Positions 17,810 to 26,869 of a DNA stretch of 64,000 nt are shown one piece after another; the first letter of the stretch is position 1, and each line of letters begins with the position of its first letter. The position numbers and the translations under genes were made by a program. The DNA is taken from the NCBI GenBank assembly GCA_946887075.1, contig CAMPKA010000003.1, forward strand, positions 62,001 through 126,000, given 5' to 3'. The notes under the pieces are model-generated. The model worked only from the letters and a program-made list of their open reading frames with translations. It ran no database searches and had not been told where the DNA came from. This stretch comes from an uncultured Salinimicrobium sp. Its GTDB lineage: Bacteria > Bacteroidota > Bacteroidia > Flavobacteriales > Flavobacteriaceae.

Positions 17810-18580
17810 ATGGATTTCTTTGTAAAGCCGGGGTCAGTGGTTCGTGAAATATGGGGGAAAGGGGATACCATTCTCTTTATATTTGCAGGTGCAGCAGCTG
17901 AGTTTGCTCTGAACAAGGCTGTTGACTGGCTATACTTCACAGGTAAACTGCCATCAGATCCCCTTGGAAGGCTCTTCTCGACGGTCTCCTATGCCCGAAG
18001 CATTGTATTTTCTGAAAAAGTTGTGGCCATCCAAGCCATAGAAACCATTTCAGCCATTCATGCCAAAGTAGAGGGAAAAAGAGGAAAAACCATTCCAGAT
18101 TGGGCATACCGGGACGTGCTTTTCATGTTGATCGATTATTCTATCCGTTCCTTCGAACTCCTTGAGCGGAAGTTATCTTTAGAAGAGAAGCAGGAAGTTT
18201 TTGATGTTTTCTTCAGAGTTGGAGAAGCTATGGATATCTCGGGCCTGCCCAAGGAATATCATCAATGGGAAGTAATGCGAGAGGAGCATCTCCATCAGAA
18301 TCTGGAATATAGCAGATTTACCCGGGATCTCTTCCTTCAATACCGGAAAAATTTGGGTTTTTCACGGTACCTAATCCTGATACACACCCAGAGGCTCGTC
18401 CTGCCTCAACCAGTGAAATCCCTGCTTGGGTACAGCCGATCCTCATTACTTTTTCCTTTGATCCCCGTCTTCAAATGGTCCAGAATCGTGAAATTAGATT
18501 GGTTGTTGAAATCAATCGTTCTGCCCAATAAATACAAAGGAGAGATCAGAAAACTCGATATTGACCGAATTCCTGTTTAA
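17810..18580 (+). CDS. Oxygenase MpaB family protein (DUF2236)
   Basis: A 256-aa protein with the family N-terminus SVVREIWGKGDTILFIFAGAAAEFAL, followed by LPSDPLGRLFSTVSYARSIVFS and a helical core including VHxx-like HAKVEGK and YRDVLFMLIDYSI. The family includes latex-clearing protein and fungal MpaB, some of which bind heme b. The stop codon overlaps that of the convergent serine hydrolase gene by 4 bp. Confidence 0.75.
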   Translation: MDFFVKPGSVVREIWGKGDTILFIFAGAAAEFALNKAVDWLYFTGKLPSDPLGRLFSTVSYARSIVFSEKVVAIQAIETISAIHAKVEGKRGKTIPDWAYRDVLFMLIDYSIRSFELLERKLSLEEKQEVFDVFFRVGEAMDISGLPKEYHQWEVMREEHLHQNLEYSRFTRDLFLQYRKNLGFSRYLILIHTQRLVLPQPVKSLLGYSRSSLLFPLIPVFKWSRIVKLDWLLKSIVLPNKYKGEIRKLDIDRIPV

Positions 18581-19923
18581 TCGATAGCTGACAGAATCCC
18601 TGAAAGAAAGGAGTTAACATCAAATTCAGGATGTTCTGTAAGTCCAAGCCTAACCACCACCAGGTCTTTGGAAGGGATTATGAAGACATATTGTCCCTGA
18701 TATCCATTGGCAGACAAAAGATCCCTTGGAACATCAGGGTAGGCTGCTCCTTTGTTGAGCCAGAAGTGCCCTCCGTAATCTCCCCCTGAACCTGGCACCG
18801 GTCTGCTGACAAAGTCTGTCCAGGTCCTGCTGAGAAGCTGTTCTCCGTTCCATCTCCCTTGTCTGAGGTAAAACAACCCCATTCTGGCCCAGTCTCTCGC
18901 CGTGGCCCAGGAATAGGAAGAAGCCACGTAATTACCAGCAGCATCAGTTTCCAATATCATTGACTTCATGCCAATTCTGTCGATGAAAGCCTTGTACCAA
19001 AAATCCAGATAGACCTGGTATGATTCCATCTTTTCCCTAATCAGACCGGAAAGCAGATTGGTGACTCCTGAGGAATACTTCCATCTGGAGCCTGGAGGGG
19101 TTTCCAAAGGCTGAACCACCTGCGTCTGACTCATGTCCCGAGCCCAGAAAAGCATAGAAGTTACATCGGAGACCTCGGTATAATCTTCTTTCCATTTCAG
19201 GCCGCTGTTCATCTGGAGCAGCTGTTTAAAGGTGATCCGGTTCCGCCGGTCGTTTTTCCAGACTTCTAGAAGGTGGTCATCCTGAAGATTGATAAGATCC
19301 TTAGCTGCAAGAACACCCATTATGGAAGCCGTGATACTTTTGGTCATTGACCATCCTTGCAATCGCGACCCAGAGTGAAAACCTGGTGCATAGGCCTCAG
19401 CAATGAGAAATCCTTTGTAAAGAATTACAACCGCCCTGGTCTTTTTTTCTCCCTCTCCTGGTTTATCAAAGGCACTGGCCACTGTTCTTCGTAATTTTGA
19501 ATAATCAAGATTTTCAAAGACAGTGTCCCTGGGTGGAAGATGACCAAACGGATAAGGTCTAGAAATGGCAGGAGTGTTCCTGTTGGGCACCTCTTCTCTT
19601 AACCGTGCGCGGGAAAAATTTATTGGGAGCAAGGTACACCCCATGCCTTTTCGGTAGACTGCGGTACGTTTACCCAAACCTAAAATTACGGCTTGAGTCG
19701 ATTGATTAACACGATCTATTTCTACATTAGCCAGAGAAACCGGGAAAAAGTTATTGTCTTCTTCCTCTACCCTCTCGGGCCTCATTTCGGCAACAAAGAC
19801 GCAGGAACAGGCATTTTTTGCGGCATAACCCGTTATAAGCTCCAGCTTTCTATAGTTCAGTCCGAAAAGGATCAGCAATGCTATCGGGATCAGAATGAGC
19901 AGGTATTTGATCCATTTTTTCAT
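18577..19923 (-). CDS. Serine hydrolase, class C beta-lactamase family
   Basis: From ATG 19923 it has 448 aa with an N-terminal membrane anchor (KYLLILIPIALLILFGL). The catalytic SxxK is in GWSMTKSI near residue 190, followed by the YSS triad element (WKYSSGVTN) and a C-terminal block ending in VVRLG. The region between anchor and catalytic domain has two close Cys (NACSCVF). Likely an esterase, amidase or peptidase facing the periplasm; resistance activity should not be assumed. Confidence 0.85.
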   Translation of the reverse strand: MKKWIKYLLILIPIALLILFGLNYRKLELITGYAAKNACSCVFVAEMRPERVEEEDNNFFPVSLANVEIDRVNQSTQAVILGLGKRTAVYRKGMGCTLLPINFSRARLREEVPNRNTPAISRPYPFGHLPPRDTVFENLDYSKLRRTVASAFDKPGEGEKKTRAVVILYKGFLIAEAYAPGFHSGSRLQGWSMTKSITASIMGVLAAKDLINLQDDHLLEVWKNDRRNRITFKQLLQMNSGLKWKEDYTEVSDVTSMLFWARDMSQTQVVQPLETPPGSRWKYSSGVTNLLSGLIREKMESYQVYLDFWYKAFIDRIGMKSMILETDAAGNYVASSYSWATARDWARMGLFYLRQGRWNGEQLLSRTWTDFVSRPVPGSGGDYGGHFWLNKGAAYPDVPRDLLSANGYQGQYVFIIPSKDLVVVRLGLTEHPEFDVNSFLSGILSAID

Positions 19924-20012
19924 GATAGTCAAAGATAATATCCTTTGGATTAACCAAATTCCTGCAGGACAGATTTGATCGGGGAAGACAAGCCTTTTAT
20001 GGGTGTAATTGC

Positions 20013-20020
20013 TACATTTG
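20013..20020 (+). promoter_or_regulatory. -7 box upstream of the YaiO-like gene
   Basis: TACATTTG matches TAnnTTTG exactly and ends 20 bp before ATG 20041. No good TTTG lies 19 bp upstream. The position supports ATG 20041 rather than the longer frame beginning at 19975. Confidence 0.4.
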
Positions 20021-20040
20021 GCCGAGTTTTAATCCTCTCT

Positions 20041-21288
20041 ATGAAAAAAATTTTGTTCCTTCTCGCTCTGAGCCTCTCCTGGAATTCCTATTCCCAGGAA
20101 ACCAAAGAAGGAAACCCTGATCAAATTCTTCAAAAGGGCCTGGAGGCATACCGTTCGGGGAATTTCAATCTGGCTTTGGAACTATCCAGTAGGGGATTGA
20201 ATCTTGCTCCTCAGTATCACGACCTCCGGCTGCTTCGCCTGAGAAGTAACAGGGTACTTGCAAATCTTCCTGCGGTCTGGGAGGATCTTTCAGTTTTCCT
20301 TGCAACCGCCCCGGACTACCCAGGAGTTAGAACTGTAGGCCTACAATATCTTCAATCGCCCCAGCAGGTAGTACCGCAAAAGGAGTTGCTCAAGAAACTT
20401 GAATCTGTTTATTCAGGGGATCCAAACTTTGAAGTCGCAAAAGCAGTGGTGCTGCTGACACTCGATCTTAAAAAGGCCGCACGAGATCAGGCGTCAGAAT
20501 TTATCTCCCGCCCTGAGCTAAATGAAGAGCAACGCCAGGTACTTCGTAATATCCTCAGAAAAACGGTTCAGGATGAACTTGGCCTGCGCTATTCCTATCA
20601 GGACCTGAGCCAGCACTATCCAAACGACGGATCCTGGCACTCCGGGAGTATCGAATATCAACATAATTTTGGAGAAACAGCTGTAATTGCTAGGGGCACT
20701 TTTGCCGACAGGGGGTATGCTAGTGCTAAGATGGTAGAACTGGAGGCTTATCCAATTCTCTCGGATAACTTCTATTCCTTTGTCAATCTAGGAATTTCCG
20801 ATGGCTCTTCATTTTTTCCGGATTTTGGAGGCAGCTTTTCCCTGAATTCCAGTCTCGGGAGTTCTTTTGAAGCAGAGGCTGGAGTCCGAATTAAATCAGC
20901 GGACAAAAATTTTTATACCACTGCCATCCTTGGTCTGACCGCCTATACTGGAAAATTCTATTTCAATCTTCGGAGTTTTCTGGGACCACGAACCATGGAA
21001 AAGCTGGTCAAGAATTTCAGGTTTACAACGCGATTATACTTTGCAGGGCCAGATCAGTACATTTACGGAAGTATTGCAAATGGTCTTGCTCCAGATCAGT
21101 TGATCCTGAAAAACCAGGTTCTGGAGAATCCATTTCTAGATGTTTGGTCAGGCAATTTGGGAATTCATAAGTCCTTTGGAATTCATCATCTGTTCCAACT
21201 AAGCGCGGGATATCTGATCGAAGAACTCAGTTCTTCTCGTGAGGCAAGTCGGTTCATTGGAGGAGTCGGCTACAGATATAGGTTTTAA
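20041..21288 (+). CDS. YaiO-family TPR + outer-membrane beta-barrel protein
   Basis: A 415-aa protein with a signal peptide (ILFLLALSLSWNSYSQ). Residues about 25-160 look like TPR helices (ILQKGLEAYRSGNFNLALELSSRGLNLAP is cut here to its core GNFNLALEL). From about 180 onward there are repeated strands with aromatic edges ending in GGVGYRYRF, as in outer-membrane barrels. This layout matches YaiO, and resembles the TPR-barrel exporter PgaA in principle. The gene converges on a GT2 synthase gene with 5 bp between stops. Confidence 0.8.
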   Translation: MKKILFLLALSLSWNSYSQETKEGNPDQILQKGLEAYRSGNFNLALELSSRGLNLAPQYHDLRLLRLRSNRVLANLPAVWEDLSVFLATAPDYPGVRTVGLQYLQSPQQVVPQKELLKKLESVYSGDPNFEVAKAVVLLTLDLKKAARDQASEFISRPELNEEQRQVLRNILRKTVQDELGLRYSYQDLSQHYPNDGSWHSGSIEYQHNFGETAVIARGTFADRGYASAKMVELEAYPILSDNFYSFVNLGISDGSSFFPDFGGSFSLNSSLGSSFEAEAGVRIKSADKNFYTTAILGLTAYTGKFYFNLRSFLGPRTMEKLVKNFRFTTRLYFAGPDQYIYGSIANGLAPDQLILKNQVLENPFLDVWSGNLGIHKSFGIHHLFQLSAGYLIEELSSSREASRFIGGVGYRYRF

Positions 21289-21293
21289 TGATG

Positions 21294-22730
21294 TTACTCT
21301 TCTGCCGTTGAAAAACCCCTCCGCGTCATTTTCCCCCAGCCTGAATCTATCCCAAGGATCTTTTTGCAGTATCCCTTGATATGTCCGAACACCAACAGAG
21401 GATGAAAAAGGAAGGGCTCAAGATAGGCTGCCAATAGCAACTCCACCAAATCTTTTACCGAGGTATAATTCCTGAAGTTCTTGACATAAAGAAAAATGGA
21501 TGCTGTCGAGAAAATACATCCAAGCAGATAGGCAGCAGTAAATATCAGAATTGTATTGGTCCAGTCGACTAACCCGAAATACCCGAAAACAAGCAGACAC
21601 AAAATACCCAGAAATTCAATGATAGGGGCGGCAAATTCAAATAAACACCAATACGGAAAGAAGAAAATTCCCATATTCCCGTATTTAGGATTTAAAAAAA
21701 GATACCGATGTCTGGAAAGAGTCTCCCAGAGTCCTCGTGCCCACCGGTCCCTCTGTTTGACAAAAATGGAGTATTCTGGAGGCGCTTCGGTCCAGCAGAG
21801 CGTCTCTGGCACATAAACCACCTTGTACGGCTTTCCTAACTTTTCCATATGCACTCTCAGACGAATGCAAAGTTCCAGATCCTCCCCTACAGTTCTGGTG
21901 TCGAATCCACCCACTTCTATTAATCTCGAGCGGGGAAACATTCCAAAGGCGCCGGATACGAGCATCAGACCATTAATCTCACCCCAACCCATTCTTCCGA
22001 TCAAAAAGGCGCGTATATATTCAACCACCTGGATAGTCGGCAAGAAATCCCTGGGCACCTGAACTTTTTGAATTACCCCGTTCTTCACCATCGAATCGTT
22101 CGCTATACCTATGGATCCGCCACAGGCGATGATCTCCCTGTCCCCCTCTTCCAGATAGGGTCTCACCATTTTCAGGAGAGCGTCCTGTTCAATTATGCAA
22201 TCAGCATCTGTAAAGAGTATAAGTTCTGATCCTGCAAAGTTGATTCCTGCATTGTTAGCGTCTGAACGTCCGCCGTTGTTTTTGTCTATTACGGTGAGGT
22301 GCTTATACTGGGCCTTTCGACTCTTATAGATGTAGTTGACCGTTGCCGTAGGAATCGGCTGGGTGATAAAAGTGGCGTCAAACGGCTTCAGATCATACTT
22401 TTCAATCAGGAGCTCCATCGAATTATCCTTGCTCCCGTCGTTGACTAGGATCAGCTCGTAAAACGGATACTGGACTGAGAGCAGGGAGCGCACATTTTCC
22501 ACTATAGTTTGAGCCTCATTGTACGCTGCGGCCACCAGAGTGATGCTCGGGATGTCTGTGGCACTGACCACATCGCTTACCTGGATAAAGCGGGCCCTTC
22601 TTTTATTGCGAACCACAGCGCGGTTCGAAAGGATGACTCCGACGAAATAAATGCTGATCAAGGACATCCCATAGACAGAAAATATCCAGCCACAGACAGA
22701 CAAAAGTAAATCCAGGGTTTCCGATGTCAT
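21294..22730 (-). CDS. GT2 family processive glycosyltransferase
   Basis: A 478-aa membrane protein with one N-terminal and three to four C-terminal transmembrane segments around a GT-A domain. The motifs are VNDGSKDNS, FTDADCIIE (DxD), VGEDLEL (base) and QRDRWARGL (QxxRW), the set found in processive synthases such as PgaC and cellulose synthase. It probably builds and extrudes a polysaccharide across the inner membrane. Its start overlaps the stop of the HEAT gene by 4 bp (ATGA). The sugar cannot be predicted. Confidence 0.88.
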   Translation of the reverse strand: MTSETLDLLLSVCGWIFSVYGMSLISIYFVGVILSNRAVVRNKRRARFIQVSDVVSATDIPSITLVAAAYNEAQTIVENVRSLLSVQYPFYELILVNDGSKDNSMELLIEKYDLKPFDATFITQPIPTATVNYIYKSRKAQYKHLTVIDKNNGGRSDANNAGINFAGSELILFTDADCIIEQDALLKMVRPYLEEGDREIIACGGSIGIANDSMVKNGVIQKVQVPRDFLPTIQVVEYIRAFLIGRMGWGEINGLMLVSGAFGMFPRSRLIEVGGFDTRTVGEDLELCIRLRVHMEKLGKPYKVVYVPETLCWTEAPPEYSIFVKQRDRWARGLWETLSRHRYLFLNPKYGNMGIFFFPYWCLFEFAAPIIEFLGILCLLVFGYFGLVDWTNTILIFTAAYLLGCIFSTASIFLYVKNFRNYTSVKDLVELLLAAYLEPFLFHPLLVFGHIKGYCKKILGIDSGWGKMTRRGFSTAEE

Positions 22731-23785
22731 AATGTTTCCACTGCCTCCGTTTCTCCTGTGTACTGTTGGTAATAATATTCCTGTACCTCCTCCTGATAAC
22801 CATTGTTCCAGAGAAATTCTGCCGTGGCCAACTTGAGGATGTCATTATCGATGTTAAGAACCTTTTTATAGAAGAGGATATCCTTCATATCCCATCTCTG
22901 GAGGTGCTTGAGCAGTTGCATTTTCTGATGGGTATTAGGGATCTCGAAAAAAGATTCCTTTACCCGCTCAAGGCGTTCAGGTTCCAGGTCAAAAGTTGAA
23001 ATACAATAAATGGCAGCTTCCCTTCTCTCGAAGTCTGGATGGGCTAGAAAACCAATGATGTAATCCAGTTCGGAGGAAATTTTGAATTTTCGGATGATTC
23101 GCATGATCAATTCCTGAGCATATGGTTTTTTGGTTCTATAGGCCTTTCTGAGTCTACCAAGATGAGGTTCAGGATAAAGTGCGTACAATTTCTCCACTAC
23201 TTTGATCTGCTGCCACAGGGTCATCTCCTTTTTCAGGTATGGCAGAAAACGTAGACTTTCCCAACCCAGAAATACAACAATGGCAATTTGCGCTTCCCGT
23301 CGTACGTAAAGATTCGCATTGTTCCTCTCTTTTATGATATACCTGGCATGCTGATACTGATCCATCTCATAGATTTCTCGAATCCCTCTTGCCTTGATGT
23401 GCCACTTCTTGCTGTATAACTTCGTGAGGGAAGCCCTGTAAGGCGGAATCTGCTTGAACAGGATCTGCAGTTTATTGTAATTATTGCCCAACAGAGTCCT
23501 CTGGGTTCTAATCATCAGGTCGATAAGATGCTGTACATTTTGAGGCTGTGCCTTGGTAATTCCCGCTCTTCGTAACTTCCTTTGAATGGTGATCAAATTT
23601 GTCTTTTCCTCTGAATCGGGATAAAGATATTCAGAGACCACTTTGGAAAAGACCTTCTCGATAGCTTTCTTCTTCCTGGTTCCTCTCTTGCGCAGCAGAA
23701 TACTCAAGGCGATAAAAAACCAAAGGCAGACCAAGAGGCTGAAAAGGATTCTGATCACCAGAATGAGGTTTTCCCTTTCGATCAT
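22727..23785 (-). CDS. Membrane-anchored HEAT-repeat protein
   Basis: A 352-aa protein with one N-terminal transmembrane helix (ILVIRILFSLLVCLWFFIALSI, residues about 7-28) and a basic linker. A long helical region follows with HEAT-like units such as YVRREAQIAIVVFLGWESLRFL and DFERREAAIYCISTFDL. It overlaps both neighbours by 4 bp (receiver upstream, GT2 downstream), so the three are translated as a unit. It is likely a scaffold for the synthase. Confidence 0.75.
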   Translation of the reverse strand: MIERENLILVIRILFSLLVCLWFFIALSILLRKRGTRKKKAIEKVFSKVVSEYLYPDSEEKTNLITIQRKLRRAGITKAQPQNVQHLIDLMIRTQRTLLGNNYNKLQILFKQIPPYRASLTKLYSKKWHIKARGIREIYEMDQYQHARYIIKERNNANLYVRREAQIAIVVFLGWESLRFLPYLKKEMTLWQQIKVVEKLYALYPEPHLGRLRKAYRTKKPYAQELIMRIIRKFKISSELDYIIGFLAHPDFERREAAIYCISTFDLEPERLERVKESFFEIPNTHQKMQLLKHLQRWDMKDILFYKKVLNIDNDILKLATAEFLWNNGYQEEVQEYYYQQYTGETEAVETL

Positions 23786-24132
23786 ATCAGGAAATGCTTT
23801 AGCTCATCCATATCCACTGGGACTGCAAAAAATCCTCCAACATTGTTGGAGGCCATCAGTTCTGCCTGAACTTTTTCTTGACCCATATTGGTAACGATGA
23901 GCAGCATTTCATGCAATATGATTTCTTTGAGCTGAAACACAAAATCCAACGGAGCAATACCATCGAACAAAATATCGGAAATGATGACATCGAAACCCGT
24001 CTCCTGATCCTCAATATCGAGTTCAGAGAGCGTCCTTACAGATCTGGCGCTATAACCAGTTGATCTGACTAGCCGGTCCAGGATATTGAGAAGGACCAAG
24101 TCCTCTTGGATGATTAAGGCGTTTTTTTTCAC
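23782..24132 (-). CDS. Stand-alone response-regulator receiver, degenerate
   Basis: A 116-aa receiver fold with a GTG start. The acidic pair (QEDLV), the phospho-acceptor Asp (VIISDILFDG) and a Thr after strand 4 (LLIVTN) are present. The conserved Lys before Pro in strand 5 is replaced: the segment reads FFAVPVDMDEL. No output domain is attached. It heads the receiver-HEAT-GT2 run and no histidine kinase lies nearby. Confidence 0.7.
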   Translation of the reverse strand: MKKNALIIQEDLVLLNILDRLVRSTGYSARSVRTLSELDIEDQETGFDVIISDILFDGIAPLDFVFQLKEIILHEMLLIVTNMGQEKVQAELMASNNVGGFFAVPVDMDELKHFLI

Positions 24133-24198
24133 TAGAACTTTCGGGGTCTTTGAATAAGGCTAAGTTTTTTTACTTGCCACATCGTCAGACTTCCTCCC

Positions 24199-24218
24199 AC
24201 AAAAATATCCATTTTTGT
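24199..24218 (-). promoter_or_regulatory. Palindrome over a -7 box upstream of the receiver-HEAT-GT2 run
   Basis: Perfect inverted repeat ACAAAAAT-N4-ATTTTTGT at 24199-24218. On the minus strand its half forms TATTTTTG (24207-24200), an exact TAnnTTTG box, 68 bp before GTG 24132. A repressor or activator site overlapping the promoter is plausible. No good -33 element is seen. Confidence 0.35.
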
Positions 24219-24279
24219 AGGACTATTCGGAGGAAAATGTTAAAATATTTAACAGGATGCACAGCTGATTTTTTCGGTG

Positions 24280-25203
24280 CTATTTCAGGAATCTTAAAGC
24301 CCCTGGGGCCATCTCTAATTTTATTTTTTTCCCTTTTAGTTCTGGGAGCAAATCATCGTCAATGTGTATTTCTTTCCCCTCCCATTCCATCTCTACCTTC
24401 TTCACCTTTCTCGATCGAATGACAGAAGTAAGCTCCTCAATTCCTTCCTTTCCATCAATTCGTTGGGTGAGATATTTGACCAGATGATCCCTCCCATCCT
24501 CGGGGATCATCACCAGGTCAAAATGGCCATCTCCGGGTTCCGCTGATGGAGCAAATTCCAAATTGGGGCCGATGGACCTGATGTTCATCAGCTCAACCAG
24601 TAAGAATTCACCCTTGATCTCTGTAGTGTCAGCAATTATCTCTGCCTTGCGAGCGGGGAAATCCATGACGATCTTCCTCAGATCCTCCAGGATCTGTAAC
24701 AATTCTCCCTCTGATGTTTTAGCCTCATCCTGTTTGCCTTCCCTGTGAGCCATCAGCTTTGGAAACAAACCAAAACCGGCCGCTTCAAGAAAAATTTGTC
24801 TCTGGCTCAGTCCCTTTACAAGGCCAATGTCAAAGAAAACAGGTTCTGCTTTTCGCGTGATCTCCTCCGGGTGTACCTCCATGGATACCCCTAAGGTCCG
24901 CGCTATGTTGTTCGCGGTCCCTGTGGGAAGGACCCGAATCGGCGGAAACACTTTTTTCCCCTTTTCGTTCCATAGAACTCCGGCGAGCTTGTGAACAGTC
25001 CCGTCCCCCCCTGCCACTATGATGAGATCTGGATCTTCTTCTAGAAATTTTTCCCAACCCGGAAAATCCGTGGACACGTACCGCACATCCTGATGCCCCT
25101 TGGCCAGAAATTCGAGGATTTCCCTTTGGGAATACTCTTCCTTTCCCGCAGTCGGGTTGTGGACGAGGTGAATTTTGGTATAATCAAGATCCTTGTGGGC
25201 CAT
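24280..25203 (-). CDS. Diacylglycerol kinase-like lipid kinase
   Basis: From ATG 25203 (a TTG two codons upstream is less likely) it has 307 aa. The DAGK catalytic domain shows NPTAG near residue 15, AGGDGTVHKL near 65 and LPTGTANNIAR near 93, followed by a YegS/BmrU-type C-terminal beta domain. It should phosphorylate a lipid with ATP at the membrane; the lipid is unknown. It is divergent from surE. Confidence 0.85.
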   Translation of the reverse strand: MAHKDLDYTKIHLVHNPTAGKEEYSQREILEFLAKGHQDVRYVSTDFPGWEKFLEEDPDLIIVAGGDGTVHKLAGVLWNEKGKKVFPPIRVLPTGTANNIARTLGVSMEVHPEEITRKAEPVFFDIGLVKGLSQRQIFLEAAGFGLFPKLMAHREGKQDEAKTSEGELLQILEDLRKIVMDFPARKAEIIADTTEIKGEFLLVELMNIRSIGPNLEFAPSAEPGDGHFDLVMIPEDGRDHLVKYLTQRIDGKEGIEELTSVIRSRKVKKVEMEWEGKEIHIDDDLLPELKGKKIKLEMAPGALRFLK

Positions 25204-25373
25204 TCCCAAATGTAAAGATCAGACAAAATTCTCCAGGCTTCATTAACAAAGGCTTAAGGAAAATAGCCTTCTTTAATGCCGGTTCTGTTGTTAAAAGAAG
25301 CCAAAATAACATGAAACCTCAGAATTAAAGGTCCCTATTTTGTAATTTAATCTGGTAACCACAATTCGACGAT

Positions 25374-26105
25374 ATGAAGATACTGGTAACTAATGATGAC
25401 GGCATATATAGCCCTGGACTTGCCTGTCTGGCAAGATCGGCTTCCCAATACGGGGAAGTTATTGTAATGGCCCCGGATGTAGAACAATCTTCCATGGGAC
25501 AGGCCATTACCTCAGGAAAACCGATTACATATAAAAAATCACCCATTCATTTTGAAGGTATAGAAGCCTATAGGGTAAATGGTACTCCCGCAGATTGCGT
25601 GGCGATGGGAACCCACCTTTTCGACGATATCGAACTGGTCCTGTCCGGTGTCAATATAGGATCCAATCTCGGCAATTCCGCATGGCATTCCGGTACCCTT
25701 TCAGCGGCCAGGCAGGCTGTTCTCTTCGGGATCCGGGGAATTGCTCTTAGCCTTTCCGTGGGAGAAGAGGAACCGGATTTTGATGCGCTTGAACCTTTTG
25801 TCAAGCCTGCTCTGGATGAAGTCATCCATGAAACCACTTTAGAGCTTCTTAACATCAATTTCCCCAGGAAACCTTCTGGAGAAATTCGTTGGACCAGACA
25901 ATCGATACGCCACTACGACGGTAAAGTTATTGGACAAAGGGATCCTATGGGAAGGGATCATTACTGGTTCACCGTTTTTCCGATTGAAGAGGTAGAGGAA
26001 GACACAGACCGTTGGGCCATACGGCACGGGATGACCAGCATTACTCCTATGATCCTGGATTTGACACACAACAAAGCCCTTGAGGGTAGAATTAAAAAGA
26101 CCTGA
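25374..26105 (+). CDS. surE: 5'/3'-nucleotidase SurE
   Basis: A 243-aa protein with the SurE N-terminus KILVTNDDGIYSPGL carrying the metal-binding Asp pair, then MAPDVEQSSMG, VNGTPADCV, SGVNIGSNLG and YSGTLSAA-like WHSGTLSAARQA. It hydrolyses nucleoside monophosphates in the cytoplasm. The length is normal for the family. It has its own promoter region and is followed by a Crp-type regulator gene. Confidence 0.95.
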   Translation: MKILVTNDDGIYSPGLACLARSASQYGEVIVMAPDVEQSSMGQAITSGKPITYKKSPIHFEGIEAYRVNGTPADCVAMGTHLFDDIELVLSGVNIGSNLGNSAWHSGTLSAARQAVLFGIRGIALSLSVGEEEPDFDALEPFVKPALDEVIHETTLELLNINFPRKPSGEIRWTRQSIRHYDGKVIGQRDPMGRDHYWFTVFPIEEVEEDTDRWAIRHGMTSITPMILDLTHNKALEGRIKKT

Positions 26106-26169
26106 CTCAGGTCCAGATGCACTCGCCGGGTTTTGACTATCTTTGAAGGAAAGGATACAGCTCTCACTG

Positions 26170-26751
26170 ATGTTCGAACTTCTTCATAAAAAGGTGTCGG
26201 AAACGATCGAAATTGACCAGGCACAATTCGAATTTGCGAAAACCATGTTTATTCCGAAAAAGCTTCGCAAGAAGAGGTTTCTTCTGGAAGCGGGGGAACC
26301 ATGTGTCTATACCACATTCGTCGAAAAAGGACTTCTGAGAAGTTTTACAATAGACAGTAAGGGAACTGAACATATTCTCCAATTTGGAATGCCTGGGTGG
26401 TGGACTGCAGATCTTTACAGTTTTCTAACCGGAGAACCCTCAGAATATCACATAGAAGCTCTGGAAGACAGTGAACTCCTTCTGATCACGAAATCTTCCT
26501 GGGACCTCCTTTTGGAAAAAGTCCCAGCCTTTGAGCGCTATTTCCGAATCCTGATCCAAAATAACCTGATCAATACGCAAAGGAGGTTGATTGGAACATT
26601 TAGTGCAACTACTGAAGAACGATATTTGAAACTTCTTCAGGAATTTCCTGATATAATCCAGCGAGTTCCCCAACACATGATTGCCTCCTATTTGGGGGTG
26701 ACACGCGAAACTTTGAGTCGAATCAGAAATCAGATAGTAACTGGCTCCTGA
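26170..26751 (+). CDS. Crp/Fnr-family transcriptional regulator
   Basis: From ATG 26170 it has 193 aa; a TTG nine codons upstream is possible. The N-terminal cyclic-nucleotide-binding fold shows FLLEAGEPCVYTTFVEKGLLRSF. The C-terminal winged helix includes HMIASYLGVTRETLSRIR. The cNMP-contacting RxS motif is not evident, as is usual for this Bacteroidota branch, so the ligand is unclear. Confidence 0.85.
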   Translation: MFELLHKKVSETIEIDQAQFEFAKTMFIPKKLRKKRFLLEAGEPCVYTTFVEKGLLRSFTIDSKGTEHILQFGMPGWWTADLYSFLTGEPSEYHIEALEDSELLLITKSSWDLLLEKVPAFERYFRILIQNNLINTQRRLIGTFSATTEERYLKLLQEFPDIIQRVPQHMIASYLGVTRETLSRIRNQIVTGS

Positions 26752-26869
26752 CTACCACCTCAAGGATGAGATTGGCCAAAGCCCAGTCTGAGGTTCTCCT
26801 AAATAGGCTTGAATTGAAACAGCGCGGTCAAAAAACCATTGAGTTTGAGCGATGGTGAATTTTTTTATC

